64,000 nt of DNA from Enterobacter cloacae (GCA_014169315.1 AP022133.1:3658001-3722000); one strand, 5' to 3'; positions 38,651 through 49,324 are shown, numbered from the stretch's first letter. Notes: a model not told the origin generated them from the sequence alone. Numbers and translations are program-made.

Positions 38651-40288
38651 ATGAAACGCAGATTCTCTTTTCAGGTGAAGCTCTTTTTAGCGCTGGTGTG
38701 CTTTTCCTGCCTGCTATTGGCTTTGCTGGGAACCATCCTGTTTCATTTTATTGACCGGCAGTTGCACCACGATCTGGGTCAGCGCGCCCGCGTGCAGGCC
38801 AGTGAAATAGCGTTAATGCCAGGTCTTGCTGAAAAAGTCACAGCCAGAGATATACCCGGTATTGCCCGTTTAATTCAGCCGCTGCGTGCTGAAAGTGATG
38901 CCAGTTATATTGTCATTGGCGATACCCAGGAGCAGCATCTGTATCACTCAGAATCGCCGGAACGCCTGAATTTACCCATGATTGGTGGGGATAATGCCGA
39001 GGTATTAAAGGGAAAAACGATTATATCCGTGCGCCAGGGAGGCATTGGGGTTTCATTACGCAGCAAGGCCCCTATTTTTAATGCCCAACATCAGGTGATT
39101 GGAATTGTCTCGGTCGGTTATCTGACCTCGTATATTGCCAATATTAATGCCCATATTCTCTGGCAGTCCGGGTTATATGGTATTGGTCTTTTATTGTTAC
39201 TGTTTATTTTCTCCTGGCTGTTCACCCGTAATCTTAAAAAGCAGATGTTCCGGCTTGAGCCGAAAAATATCGCCCAGCTGGTGTTGCAGCAAAAAGCGTT
39301 GCTTGAGGCTATGTATGAAGGGGTATTTGCGGTCAACAATGAAAAGCAGCTGATGTTAATTAACCGTGCTGCCAGAGAGCTGCTGGACATTCATCAAAGC
39401 GAGGAAGAGCTTATTGGCAAACCGCTGGAGGATGTTCTGCAAACGCCACCGGGCTTTTTATCTCAACGCTATGCCTCAGTAAGCCGCGGCAGCCACGACC
39501 AGGTTGCGGTATTTAACCAGCGTGAGGTGATCGTCAACCGCGTGGCGATTGAGGTGGAGCCGGGTGTCGAAAGTGGTTGGGTCTATAGCTTTCGCGACAA
39601 AAACGACATTAACACCCTCAGTAGTCAGCTAAGCCAGATCAAACGCTATGCGGATAACCTGCGCATCATGCGCCATGAACAGCTGAACTGGACGGCAACA
39701 CTCGTCGGGTTGTTGCAGATGAAACATTATGACGAAGCGATCCGTTACATCCAGGTACAATCGGAAGGGGCACAAAGAGTGCTGGACTTCGTCTCTGCCC
39801 ATTTCGCCTCCCCGACGTTGTGCGGGCTGCTGCTGGGAAAATACGTCAGCGCACGGGAAAAAGGCATTGAGCTGCTGTTTGACCCCGCCTGCCATCTCAC
39901 CCGAATGCCCGGTACCCTCACCGAAACGGAACTGGTGTCCGTGATTGGCAACCTGCTGGATAACGCCGTGGATGCGACCCTGAAAGCCCCGGTTCCCGCC
40001 CCCGTCGAACTCTATATTTCCGACAGGAACCAGGAGTTGCTGATAGAGGTGGCCGATCGGGGTTGTGGAGTGGATGACGCCATGAAGCCCCATATCTTCA
40101 GGCAGGGATTCAGCAGTAAACCGGAAAGCAGTAACGAATTAGTGGGCGCAGAGCATGGTATCGGTCTGTTTCTGGTGGCAGGATATGTCGATAAGGCGGG
40201 CGGCAGTATAGAAATCACCGATAACACCCCGCAGGGCACCGTTTTCTCTGTGTTTATTCCCTACTATCAACCCGTTCGGCAGGGCTAA
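38651..40288 (+). CDS. Sensor histidine kinase, CitA/DcuS/DpiB type
   Basis: 545 residues from the ATG at 38651 (AGG upstream); a TTG four codons earlier is less likely. Two membrane helices, about residues 9-31 and 170-192, enclose a periplasmic PAS (PDC) sensor domain whose relatives bind citrate or C4-dicarboxylates. A cytoplasmic PAS domain follows (YEGVFAVNNEKQLMLINRAA), then the H-box in the DcuS style HEQLNW, and the ATPase blocks IGNLLDNAVDA, VADRGCGV and EHGIGLFLV. It is not DcuS or DpiB itself by my reading. It is followed after 3 bp by its response regulator and then by an ABC importer. Confidence 0.92.
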   Translation: MKRRFSFQVKLFLALVCFSCLLLALLGTILFHFIDRQLHHDLGQRARVQASEIALMPGLAEKVTARDIPGIARLIQPLRAESDASYIVIGDTQEQHLYHSESPERLNLPMIGGDNAEVLKGKTIISVRQGGIGVSLRSKAPIFNAQHQVIGIVSVGYLTSYIANINAHILWQSGLYGIGLLLLLFIFSWLFTRNLKKQMFRLEPKNIAQLVLQQKALLEAMYEGVFAVNNEKQLMLINRAARELLDIHQSEEELIGKPLEDVLQTPPGFLSQRYASVSRGSHDQVAVFNQREVIVNRVAIEVEPGVESGWVYSFRDKNDINTLSSQLSQIKRYADNLRIMRHEQLNWTATLVGLLQMKHYDEAIRYIQVQSEGAQRVLDFVSAHFASPTLCGLLLGKYVSAREKGIELLFDPACHLTRMPGTLTETELVSVIGNLLDNAVDATLKAPVPAPVELYISDRNQELLIEVADRGCGVDDAMKPHIFRQGFSSKPESSNELVGAEHGIGLFLVAGYVDKAGGSIEITDNTPQGTVFSVFIPYYQPVRQG

Positions 40289-40291
40289 CGT

Positions 40292-40993
40292 ATGACCACG
40301 ACCCGACCACTAGATGTTGTGATTGTTGAGGATGAACCGCACCTTGCAGAACTGCATCGTGAGTATATCGAGCAGAATTTTCACCTGCGCGTGGTCGGCA
40401 TAGCCACGTCGATTGAACAGGCGCATAGCCTGATCCGCCAACATCAGCCGCGGCTTATCCTGCTGGATAACTATCTCCCGGACGGTAAGGGCGTGGAGTT
40501 AATCGACCATCCGCTGCTGAAAAGTTTTGAATGCTCAGTCATTTTCATCACCGCCGCCAGCGACATGCAAACCTGTAGCCATGCCATGCGCAGCGGCGCG
40601 TTTGACTATCTGATTAAACCCGTCTTTTTCCAGCGCCTGCACGCCTCTCTGGAGCGGTTTATGCGCTTCATCCACACCGTGCAACAGGTTAAGGTTGTCG
40701 ACCAGCATGCGCTGGATCGCCTGTTTAATCTGCCCGCCGCAGAGTCTTCACTTGCCCCCTCCACCAAGGGAATTGAACCCAACACGCTGGAACGTATTAA
40801 GCGATTTTTCGCCGATAACCCCGAAAGCACGATGTCGGTGGAAGAGGTGGTGGAGAGCGTTGGGATCAGTAAAACCACGGGGCGTCGCTATCTGGAATAT
40901 TGTGTGGAAAGCGGATTTATCAGCATCGAAATGCTGTATGGCAACATTGGTCACCCCAGAAGGCTGTATCGTAAAGCCCCCGATAAGGCATAA
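40292..40993 (+). CDS. Response regulator, CitB/DcuR/DpiA type
   Basis: 233 residues. Receiver domain with acidic pair VEDEPHLAEL, phospho-acceptor Asp in LILLDNYLPDG (about residue 55) and Lys in DYLIKPVF. The C-terminal domain has the HTH typical of the group: STMSVEEVVESVGISKTTGR. Gene spacing of 3 bp after the kinase shows translational coupling. The likely target is the importer operon whose promoter lies in the 168-bp gap that follows. Confidence 0.93.
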   Translation: MTTTRPLDVVIVEDEPHLAELHREYIEQNFHLRVVGIATSIEQAHSLIRQHQPRLILLDNYLPDGKGVELIDHPLLKSFECSVIFITAASDMQTCSHAMRSGAFDYLIKPVFFQRLHASLERFMRFIHTVQQVKVVDQHALDRLFNLPAAESSLAPSTKGIEPNTLERIKRFFADNPESTMSVEEVVESVGISKTTGRRYLEYCVESGFISIEMLYGNIGHPRRLYRKAPDKA

Positions 40994-41161
40994 ACCGAAA
41001 CCGTTCGCTGGCGAATGTTCGCGGATTTAATGGTGTTAATTGCCGAAACAACGCCGACAATCACACTTCAGAACCGGAACCCTCATCACCCTATTGTTTG
41101 CCCTAACCCATAAGCTATGTTGACCATTAGTTCCTCAAATGTAACTAAAAGGTTAATTATA

Positions 41162-42250
41162 ATGTCGAACACTTTCCGAATTTCTCTGCTTACCGCTACT
41201 GTACTGATTTCAACCTCCGCAATGTCTGCTTTGCCGCAGGGCTACCCTGCTGAGTATCAAAAAGTCGTGGATGCCGCGACCAAAGAGGGCAAGGTGGTTA
41301 TCTATTCCACCACCGATACCAAAGCCGCCGGGCCGCTGATCGAGGGCTTCGAAAAGACTTACCCCGGCATTAAAGTTGAATACAACGACATGAACAGCAC
41401 CGAGCTGTACAACCGTTTTATCAGCGAACAGGCCTCCGGTGGCGGTAGCGGCGATGTGGTCTGGAGCTCATCAATGGATACCGGGCTGAAGCTCGCAACC
41501 GACTACGCGATGGAGTACAAATCTCCGGAACAAAGCCAGTTGCCAAAATGGGCGGTCTGGCATGATAAAGCTTATGGCACCACCTACGAGCCGGTCGTAT
41601 TCATCTACAACAAACGGTTGATCCCGGCGGGTGACGTACCGGATTCCCATGCAGCCCTGGCGAAACTGATTGCCAGCCAGACGGACAAATTTAAGAGCAA
41701 AGTCACCACCTACGACATCGAAAAGTCGGGTCTGGGTTTCATGCTCTCCGTGCAGGATCACAAGGCCGATCCCAACTACTTCAAAACGCTGGCTGACGTC
41801 GCCAAAGGCGGCTTAGCGGTGCAGTCCTCCACCGGTACCATGATGGAGAGGGTCTCATCGGGTGAAAACCTGATTGGCTTTAACATTCTGGGCTCCTACG
41901 CTGAAGCCCGGGCGAAGAACGATCCGTCACTTGGGATCGCCTACCCGAAAGATTACACCCTGGTTCTGTCGCGCGTTTCCTTCATCAGCCAGCAGGCGCA
42001 GAACAGCAATGCCGCTAAGCTGTGGCTGGACTATGTCCTGTCAGAAAAAGGGCAAAGCATTCTGGCAAACCAGGCGGATATCCCGTCCATTCGTAACGAT
42101 ATCGAAGGTAAAAATGATATCGACGGTCTGACCAAAATTCTGGGCACTGCGCTGAAACCGATCCCGGTTGATGAAAGCCTGCTGGAATATCTGCAGCCGA
42201 AAAAACGTCTGGATTACATCAAACAGTGGCGTGCAGCCGCCGCCAAATAA
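41162..42250 (+). CDS. ABC importer periplasmic binding protein, FbpA/AfuA type
   Basis: 362 residues from the ATG at 41162. A Sec signal peptide (hydrophobic LLTATVLISTSAMSA) with cleavage near residue 21-22. The fold is that of ferric/sugar-phosphate/phosphonate binding proteins: KVVIYSTTDTKAAGPLIEGF, YNDMNSTELYNRFISE, GDVVWSSSMD, and the YGTTYEPVVFIYNKRLIP hinge region. Members of this group bind ferric ion, or hexose phosphates in AfuA; I do not see the paired tyrosines that define ferric-binding FbpA, so an organic anion or sugar phosphate is more likely. First gene of the importer operon. Confidence 0.88.
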   Translation: MSNTFRISLLTATVLISTSAMSALPQGYPAEYQKVVDAATKEGKVVIYSTTDTKAAGPLIEGFEKTYPGIKVEYNDMNSTELYNRFISEQASGGGSGDVVWSSSMDTGLKLATDYAMEYKSPEQSQLPKWAVWHDKAYGTTYEPVVFIYNKRLIPAGDVPDSHAALAKLIASQTDKFKSKVTTYDIEKSGLGFMLSVQDHKADPNYFKTLADVAKGGLAVQSSTGTMMERVSSGENLIGFNILGSYAEARAKNDPSLGIAYPKDYTLVLSRVSFISQQAQNSNAAKLWLDYVLSEKGQSILANQADIPSIRNDIEGKNDIDGLTKILGTALKPIPVDESLLEYLQPKKRLDYIKQWRAAAAK

Positions 42251-42334
42251 GCATCTGAGCGCGGCGCATGTCGCCGCGCTCCTGTTCAACGACCTGAGTT
42301 CATTTTTCTGGGCTGCAACACCAGGGATATCCCC

Positions 42335-44104
42335 ATGAATACATTACACAGAAAATGGCAAAGCCTGCCGCGCGGTATTGTCGTGTTGATAACCGCACTG
42401 GTTATCTACGTGCCTTTGTCGTTTATCGTGATACAGAGCTTTTTATCCGCCCCGTTCTTTTCTCCGGCAAAAGAGTGGAGCCTTGAGTCATTTGGCTTTA
42501 TTTTCACCGACCCTGATTTTTATAAGGCACTGAAAAGTGGTTTTATTCTCGCCTTTGGCCTGGTCGTCATCGCCATCCCATTGGGCGGTGTGCTGGCCTT
42601 TCTGATGGTACGTACCGATTTACCTGGCCGTCGTCTGATTGAGCCGCTGATCCTGGTGCCGATTTTTGTTTCACCGATGGTGCTGGGGTTTGGCTATGTG
42701 GTGGCGGCAGGTCCGGTGGGTTTCTTATCCCTGTGGGCGCAAGCGCTGATTGGCTTTGTCCCGTGGAATATCTACGACATGTCGAGCATCGTGGTCATTG
42801 CGGGCCTGACGCATGTTCCACACGCCTATCTCTATATCTCTTCCGCGCTGCGCAGCGTAGGTTCCGATGTCGAAGAGGCCGCACGCACTGCGGGGGCATC
42901 ACCTTTACAGGTGATGATGTCCGTCAGCTTACCGATGGTGCGCCCGTCGATTCTGTATGCCATCGTGCTGTTGTTCTTCCTTGGGCTGGAAGTCTTCGGC
43001 CTGATGCTGGTGCTCGGCGATCCGGAAGGTAACATGGTGCTGGCAACCTATTTGTACCAGCTCACCAACAAGCTCGGTACCCCGTCCTATCACCTGATGG
43101 CAGCGGTTGCCGTGGTGCTGATTTGTATCACTATTCCACTGGTTATGCTGCAGCGTCGTCTGATGCGTACCGCCAACCGCTTCGTGACCATGAAAGGGAA
43201 AGCGTCGCAGGCGCGTGCCTTACCGCTGGGTAAATGGCGCTGGGTGGCCGGCGCAGTGGTGGCCGCCTGGCTGACCGTGACTATCGGTGTCCCCCTGCTT
43301 GGCGTGGTGTTGCGCGCGTTTATCTCTAACTGGGGGGTGGGTGTTTCGCTGTGGGATGAGCTTTCACTCGATACCTTCCGCACCATCTGGGCACAACCGA
43401 ACCTGTTACGCGCCATCGTCAACTCAATGTCTATCGGCGTGATTGGCGGCGCGCTGGCCGTGGCGTGCTACCTGTTTGTTGGCATCGCAATGCACCGCAA
43501 ACCGGACAATACCACGCGCTTTCTTGATTACAGCGTACTGGTGCCGCGCGCGGTTCCAGGCCTGCTCGCGGGTCTGGCTTTCCTGTGGGTCTTCCTGTTC
43601 CTGCCGATGTGGCTGGATAACTCGCTGAAATCAGGCTGGCTTTCCGGGTTCGTCTGGTCTGACTGGATGCGCGAAAACCTGATCGTCTGGCTGCGCTCAT
43701 TACGCAGCACCATTTTCAGCGTCTGGCTGGCCTACACCGTGGTGTGGATGGCATACGGACTGAGGCTTATCTCCTCCACGCTGTTACAGGTAGGGCCAGA
43801 GCTTGAAGAGGCCGCCCGCAGTACAGGAGCAACGCGCGGGCAAATTACGCGCCACGTGACCATTCCGCTGTCCCGCTACGGTCTTATCGGTTCCTGGCTG
43901 CTGATGTTCCTGATCTTTGAGCGTGAATACTCAACGGGTGTGTACCTGCTTTCTCCCGGTACAGAAACCATTGGTTCAATGCTGGTTTCGCTGTGGGCCG
44001 CTGGTGCCATTGATATCGTGGCAGCGCTCTCCTTTATTAATATCCTGCTGGTCGTGGTAGGTCTGGGCATTGCCCTTCGTTTCGGAGTCAAATTACATGA
44101 TTGA
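42335..44104 (+). CDS. ABC importer permease, fused FbpB/AfuB type
   Basis: 589 residues with about 12 hydrophobic helices in two homologous halves, so one chain replaces a permease dimer. Each half has an EAA loop that docks the ATPase: EEAARTAGASPLQVMMSVSL (about residues 182-201) and EEAARSTGATRGQITRHVTI (about 492-511). It lies 84 bp after the binding-protein gene and overlaps the ATPase gene by 8 bp. Confidence 0.92.
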   Translation: MNTLHRKWQSLPRGIVVLITALVIYVPLSFIVIQSFLSAPFFSPAKEWSLESFGFIFTDPDFYKALKSGFILAFGLVVIAIPLGGVLAFLMVRTDLPGRRLIEPLILVPIFVSPMVLGFGYVVAAGPVGFLSLWAQALIGFVPWNIYDMSSIVVIAGLTHVPHAYLYISSALRSVGSDVEEAARTAGASPLQVMMSVSLPMVRPSILYAIVLLFFLGLEVFGLMLVLGDPEGNMVLATYLYQLTNKLGTPSYHLMAAVAVVLICITIPLVMLQRRLMRTANRFVTMKGKASQARALPLGKWRWVAGAVVAAWLTVTIGVPLLGVVLRAFISNWGVGVSLWDELSLDTFRTIWAQPNLLRAIVNSMSIGVIGGALAVACYLFVGIAMHRKPDNTTRFLDYSVLVPRAVPGLLAGLAFLWVFLFLPMWLDNSLKSGWLSGFVWSDWMRENLIVWLRSLRSTIFSVWLAYTVVWMAYGLRLISSTLLQVGPELEEAARSTGATRGQITRHVTIPLSRYGLIGSWLLMFLIFEREYSTGVYLLSPGTETIGSMLVSLWAAGAIDIVAALSFINILLVVVGLGIALRFGVKLHD

Positions 44105-45167
44105 ATTAGCGGTCGACAACCTGCACTTAACCTACGGCGACAACCCGGTGCTGAAAGGCGTTTCCATGAACCTGAAGCGCGGTGAAGTGGTCTCTCTGCT
44201 GGGGCCATCGGGCAGCGGGAAAACCACCCTGCTGCGCGCGGTGGCAGGGCTGGAAAAGCCGACTCAGGGATCAATTGTGATTGGCAAAAACAAAGTTTAC
44301 GACGGCACGCCGCGCAGCGAAATTCCGGCGGAAGAGCGTAATCTGGGGCTGGTATTTCAGTCCTACGCGCTGTGGCCGCACAAAACCGTTTTTGAGAACG
44401 TGGCCTATCCGTTAAAACTGCGTAAAGTCGCAACCAAAGAGATCAACCAGCGGGTACAGGATGTGCTGGATCAACTTGGGTTAGGTCATCTTGGTAAACG
44501 TCACCCACACCAGCTTTCCGGTGGACAACAGCAGCGCGTGGCGATTGGCCGGGCCCTGGTTTACAACCCACCGGTGATCCTGCTGGATGAACCACTCTCT
44601 AACCTCGACGCCAAGCTGCGCGAAGAAGCCCGCGTGTTCCTGCGGGAGTTAATTATCAAGCTGGGCTTATCCGCACTGATGGTGACGCACGACCAGAATG
44701 AAGCGATGTCCATTTCCGACCGCATCCTGCTGCTCAATAACGGTAAGATTGAACAGCAAGGCACACCGCAGGAGATGTACGGTTCGCCAAAGACTCTGTT
44801 TACGGCAGAATTTATGGGCAGCAATAACCGTCTGCACGGCAAAGTGACAGAAGTGCGCGATGGCAAAGCATGCATTGAGGGAAAAGACTGGGTATTGTGG
44901 GGGCAGGCCGGTGAAGGCGTGCAAAACGGTCAGGAGGCCACCGCGGTGATCCGCGTCGAGCGCGTCGAGGTGGTGGACGGCCCGGGTGAAAATCAGCTTG
45001 AACTGCCGCTGCTCACCAGCATGTATCTGGGTGACCGCTGGGAATACTTGTTCCGCACGGCAGGCGATGACTTTGTGATCCGCGCCTATGGCCACGACGT
45101 TCGCGACCCGCAGCATTGTCATTTATCACTGCCAGCAAAACACGTCTGGATTTTCCCGAAGAACTGA
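44097..45167 (+). CDS. ABC importer ATPase, FbpC/AfuC (CUT1-like) type
   Basis: 356 residues from the ATG at 44097, which overlaps the permease stop by 8 bp. Walker A GPSGSGKTT, Q-loop FQSYALWPHKT, signature LSGGQQQR, Walker B VILLDEPLSNLDAK, and switch His in VTHDQNEAM. The last 120 residues form a TOBE-type regulatory domain, as in FbpC, PotA and MalK. A strong terminator follows, closing the operon. Confidence 0.95.
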   Translation: MIELAVDNLHLTYGDNPVLKGVSMNLKRGEVVSLLGPSGSGKTTLLRAVAGLEKPTQGSIVIGKNKVYDGTPRSEIPAEERNLGLVFQSYALWPHKTVFENVAYPLKLRKVATKEINQRVQDVLDQLGLGHLGKRHPHQLSGGQQQRVAIGRALVYNPPVILLDEPLSNLDAKLREEARVFLRELIIKLGLSALMVTHDQNEAMSISDRILLLNNGKIEQQGTPQEMYGSPKTLFTAEFMGSNNRLHGKVTEVRDGKACIEGKDWVLWGQAGEGVQNGQEATAVIRVERVEVVDGPGENQLELPLLTSMYLGDRWEYLFRTAGDDFVIRAYGHDVRDPQHCHLSLPAKHVWIFPKN

Positions 45168-45178
45168 ATGGGTTCCCC

Positions 45179-45207
45179 AAAAAAGGCTGCGTAATGCAGC
45201 CTTTTTT
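45179..45207 (+). terminator. Terminator of the importer operon
   Basis: AAAAAAGGCTGC-GTAAT-GCAGCCTTTTTT, 11 bp beyond the ATPase stop. It also marks the end of ordinary backbone-like sequence; the CDI array begins about 50 bp later. Confidence 0.9.
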
Positions 45208-45257
45208 ATAGCGCTATTACCGGGATACTTACACATCGACCAGTTGTGTTGCCTGAT

Positions 45258-45503
45258 GCTACCGCTCATGCTGAAGTTGGTACTATCCAACAAGCCTACG
45301 AGCAGGGTATGACAACGGGTCGTAGCATGGAAATGAAAGTATCTGGTAAGCCAGTTTGCGGTTACTGTCTCAGCGATATAAAAAGTATGGCTGAAAAATC
45401 TGGCTTGAAATCGCTTACTATTTTTGAAGAGAAAAGCGGAGATACTTTGTATTGGGAAAAAGGGATGAAAAAACTCACCAGGAAAGAAACTTATGAAAGA
45501 TGA
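45258..45503 (+). pseudogene. 3' fragment of an orphan CdiA deaminase-type toxin
   Basis: The last about 81 codons of the toxin found complete at 49324-50415; the upstream two thirds are missing. The HAE and CGYC zinc/catalytic motifs of the deaminase superfamily are both retained (ATAHAEVGTIQQAY; PVCGYCLSDIKS), but the rest of the fold and the VENN entry sequence are lost. An ATG at 45246 in unrelated upstream sequence is in frame by chance. It overlaps the immunity gene by 11 bp, as in the full copy. Confidence 0.85.
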
Positions 45504-45894
45504 GTTTGAAGTCGATTTCTATCTGTACGCCAGAAACTTTTTTTCACGGGTTCGTGGCCCCAAGTGGAATGATGTAGAAGAATTCCTGATGAAATTGAGG
45601 GGGGATACAGGTGGTGTAAGACTCCGCATTGTCCCCGAACCTGATATTGGGCCGATGAATTTAGAAGTATCTACAGATGATGGCTTCTATCTCTTGACGT
45701 TACTAGAGTGCTCGGAATCTGATTTAACGGTTCGTTCCCATTGGGATAAATCGAAATCTGGTATGGAGAAAAAAATACAGATTTATGGGGATTACTGGCC
45801 TGAGCGACAACTGACAAAAGATTTTGATCTTGTTGTCAGGGTCTTTAAAGAGTTCTTCGATATTGGCAACGTATCAACGGAACTTCTTAATTGA
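45493..45894 (+). CDS. Immunity protein for the deaminase-type CDI toxin, copy 1
   Basis: 133 residues, acidic, without signal peptide or membrane helix, thus cytoplasmic. Assigned as immunity from its place: it starts within the last codons of the toxin reading frame, GAAAGAAACTT precedes the ATG, and the pair is duplicated as a unit. I do not firmly recognise the family; small acidic proteins of this kind inhibit deaminase toxins by covering the active site. It differs from copy 2 at three residues I can see (Phe/Ser at 17, His/Tyr at 83, Lys/Glu at 87). Confidence 0.75.
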   Translation: MKDEFEVDFYLYARNFFSRVRGPKWNDVEEFLMKLRGDTGGVRLRIVPEPDIGPMNLEVSTDDGFYLLTLLECSESDLTVRSHWDKSKSGMEKKIQIYGDYWPERQLTKDFDLVVRVFKEFFDIGNVSTELLN

Positions 45895-45908
45895 TGTATA
45901 AATCCCAG

Positions 45909-45936
45909 ACTACAGCATCACTTGTGGTGCTGTAGT
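45909..45936. repeat. Near-perfect hairpin next to a VENN site
   Basis: A 13-bp stem with one T-G pair and a TT loop (ACTACAGCATCAC / GTGGTGCTGTAGT), ending one base before the GTTGAGAATAAT sequence. Repeated at 50821-50848. It lacks a T-run, so termination is only one option; the exact abutment on the cassette start is notable. Confidence 0.75.
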
Positions 45937-45937
45937 T

Positions 45938-46024
45938 GTTGAGAATAATACGTTTGCGGTGCCTGTTCCCGGTGTTCCGGTAACGGCAATAAAATCGTGG
46001 CAGATGTCGGTCACGATCTGCTGA
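45938..46024 (+). pseudogene. VENN stub of a further CDI cassette, copy 1
   Basis: GTTGAGAATAAT encodes VENN, then [18 protein letters not shown] and a stop at 46022-46024. The reading frame shifts here into the cdiA-like segment that begins at GTG 45997, so only a few codons of a separate toxin start remain. The same 12-bp core occurs at 45938, 47227, 49324, 50850, 52139 and 53257, each time at a toxin boundary. Confidence 0.6.
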
Positions 46025-47662
46025 TGCGCAGTCAGCAGAACAACAATGACTATGACGGCAAGCAGACCAGCGTTGCTGCGGGTGGCAGCTTCACCTTCGG
46101 CACCATGTCCGGTTCAGGCTATATCAACGCCAGCCAGGACAAGATGAAGAGCCGCTTTGATTCCGTTGCCGAACAAACCGGGCTGTATGCCGGGGACGGC
46201 GGCTTCGATATCACCGTGGGTCATCACACCCAGCTTGACGGTGCGGTTATCGCCTCCACCGCCACACCGGACAAAAACAGCCTCGATACCGGGACGCTGG
46301 GCTTCAGCGACATCCACAACGAAGCCGACTTTAAAACCTCGCACTCCGGTATCAGCCTGAGCGGCGGCGGTAGCTTCGGGGATAAATTCAAGGGCAACCT
46401 GCCGGGCGGGATGATTTCGGTGGCGGGCAACAGCGGACATGCCGAAGGTACGACTCAGGCGGCTGTCGCGAACGGCACCCTTACCCTCCGCGACAAGGTG
46501 AACCAGAAGCAGGATGTGGCTGATCTGAGCCGCGACACCGAACATGCCAACGACAGCATCAGCCCGATCTTCGACAAGGAGAAAGAGCAGAACCGCCTGA
46601 AAGCAGTCGGGATGATCAGCGATATTGGCAGCCAGGTGGCAGATATTGCCAGGACTCAGGGTGACCTGAACGGGCTGAAAGCAGCCCAGAAAGCATCCGG
46701 AAAGACACCTCCGGCAAACGCGACAGAAAAAGAACGCCAGGACTATCTTGCGGAATTGCGTGACACGCAGGCATACAAAGAGGTGATGGTGACGTACGGA
46801 ACCGGCAGCAACATGCAGCGTGGTATCCAGGCGGCCACGGCAGCGCTGCAGGGACTGGCGGGCGGCAATATCGGGGGCGCGCTGGCGGGCGCTTCAGCAC
46901 CGGAACTGGCGAACATCATCGGCCACCATGCAGGCATTGATGACAACACGGCGGCAAAAGCGATTGCCCATGCCATCCTCGGCGGCGTAACCGCAGCCCT
47001 TCAGGGCAACAGTGCCGCAGCGGGCGCAGTGGGGGCGGCATCCGGCGAACTGGTAGCGACAGCGATTGCCAGACAGCTCTATCCGGACACAGACCCGTCG
47101 AAGCTGACGGAAGACCAGAAGCAAACCGTGAGTACGCTGGCGACTGTTTCAGCGGGCATGGCTGGCGGGATTGCCGGGGGAAATACGGCGGGAGCTGCGG
47201 CTGGTGCCAGTGCCGGGAAGAATGCGGTTGAGAATAACTGGGCTGATACACCTTCTACTGATGAGCAGGTCAGAAAGTTGTCAGGACAGTGGCAGAAGGC
47301 ACTTGATGGATGTGCTGGAGGAGATAGCGCTGCCTGTGCTGAAAAAGATAAACTTGAAAAATCTTATGGTTTCCTGGCAGCGACAGCAATGACAGGGATG
47401 ATGGGAGGGACTGCAAGTGCAGCAGCAAAAGCTACAAGCGCGGGTGTCAGTATGTTAATTAATGGTACAGCTCAGGGGGTTAAAATATATAACAATCCTG
47501 AGGATTCATTTAATTATACTGATTTCATGATGTCGGGTGCTACGGGCTGGTTTTCCGCAGGTACTGGTGCTGTACGTTCCTCAGTCATTAGTGTTAGCAC
47601 TGCATATACTGGAAGCGTACTCCAAAATGAAGATCCAACAGCTGCCGTTGCCGGGGCGTTAG

Positions 47663-48858
<1,196 letters not shown>

Positions 48859-49090
48859 TTAGCTGGTTCTGCGATAGGTTATACTGCTGGAAAGCTGATT
48901 TCAGCACCATTGAAGCCATTATTTAATAATGTCCGAGATAAGTATGAAGAGGTGCCAATTGGAGGGTATTCATGGATGACAGGTGCAAAACCTGAGAGCC
49001 CTATCCCTGGAACTATTGGTGGTTTAGGTGGTTCTGTCGGTGCTGAAGTCGGTGGAGATTATGTCAATGATAAATATAAGGCACATGAAA

Positions 49091-49324
49091 ATGGTAAATA
49101 GGGATATTAATTTGAAAGTGTTTTTTTATCTTTTGGCAAGTCTCGTCATAACGATGATTGTGCTTTTTACAGTGCTAAACATGGCATTTTCTTTATATTA
49201 CTATTTTAAAATTGGTTATTTTGACTTCAATTTTAATAAGTTAGGGGAATGCATAGTTTTAGGGTTGCTAACAGGCCCCATTGCAGCCAGCGGTGTTTGG
49301 CTAATGCTCAGGTATAGAATGTAG
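49091..49324 (+). CDS. Small two-helix membrane immunity protein A
   Basis: 77 residues from the ATG at 49091 (AAGG nine bases upstream); another ATG six bases earlier is possible. Two hydrophobic helices (about residues 10-35 and 54-73) joined by an aromatic loop (YYYFKIGYFDFNFNKLG). The gene overlaps the end of toxin A by 11 bp, the usual toxin-immunity order. Its stop TAG shares its last base with the next VENN codon. Membrane immunity is what one expects for a toxin acting in the inner membrane. It remains open although IS5 has destroyed the toxin. Confidence 0.72.
   Translation: MVNRDINLKVFFYLLASLVITMIVLFTVLNMAFSLYYYFKIGYFDFNFNKLGECIVLGLLTGPIAASGVWLMLRYRM

Larger units (their letters stand above)
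45258..47237 (+). repeat. Direct repeat of 1,980 bp, copy 1 (CDI array)
   Basis: Collinear with 50170-52149 at a constant offset of 4,912 bp without indels. It begins abruptly inside the deaminase toxin coding sequence (GCTACCGCTCATGCTG) and ends inside the VENN codons (GTTGAGAATAA). It contains the deaminase 3' end, its immunity gene, a hairpin, a VENN stub and the orphan pretoxin segment. Differences are few, apart from a dense patch at about 46407-46526. Confidence 0.93.
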
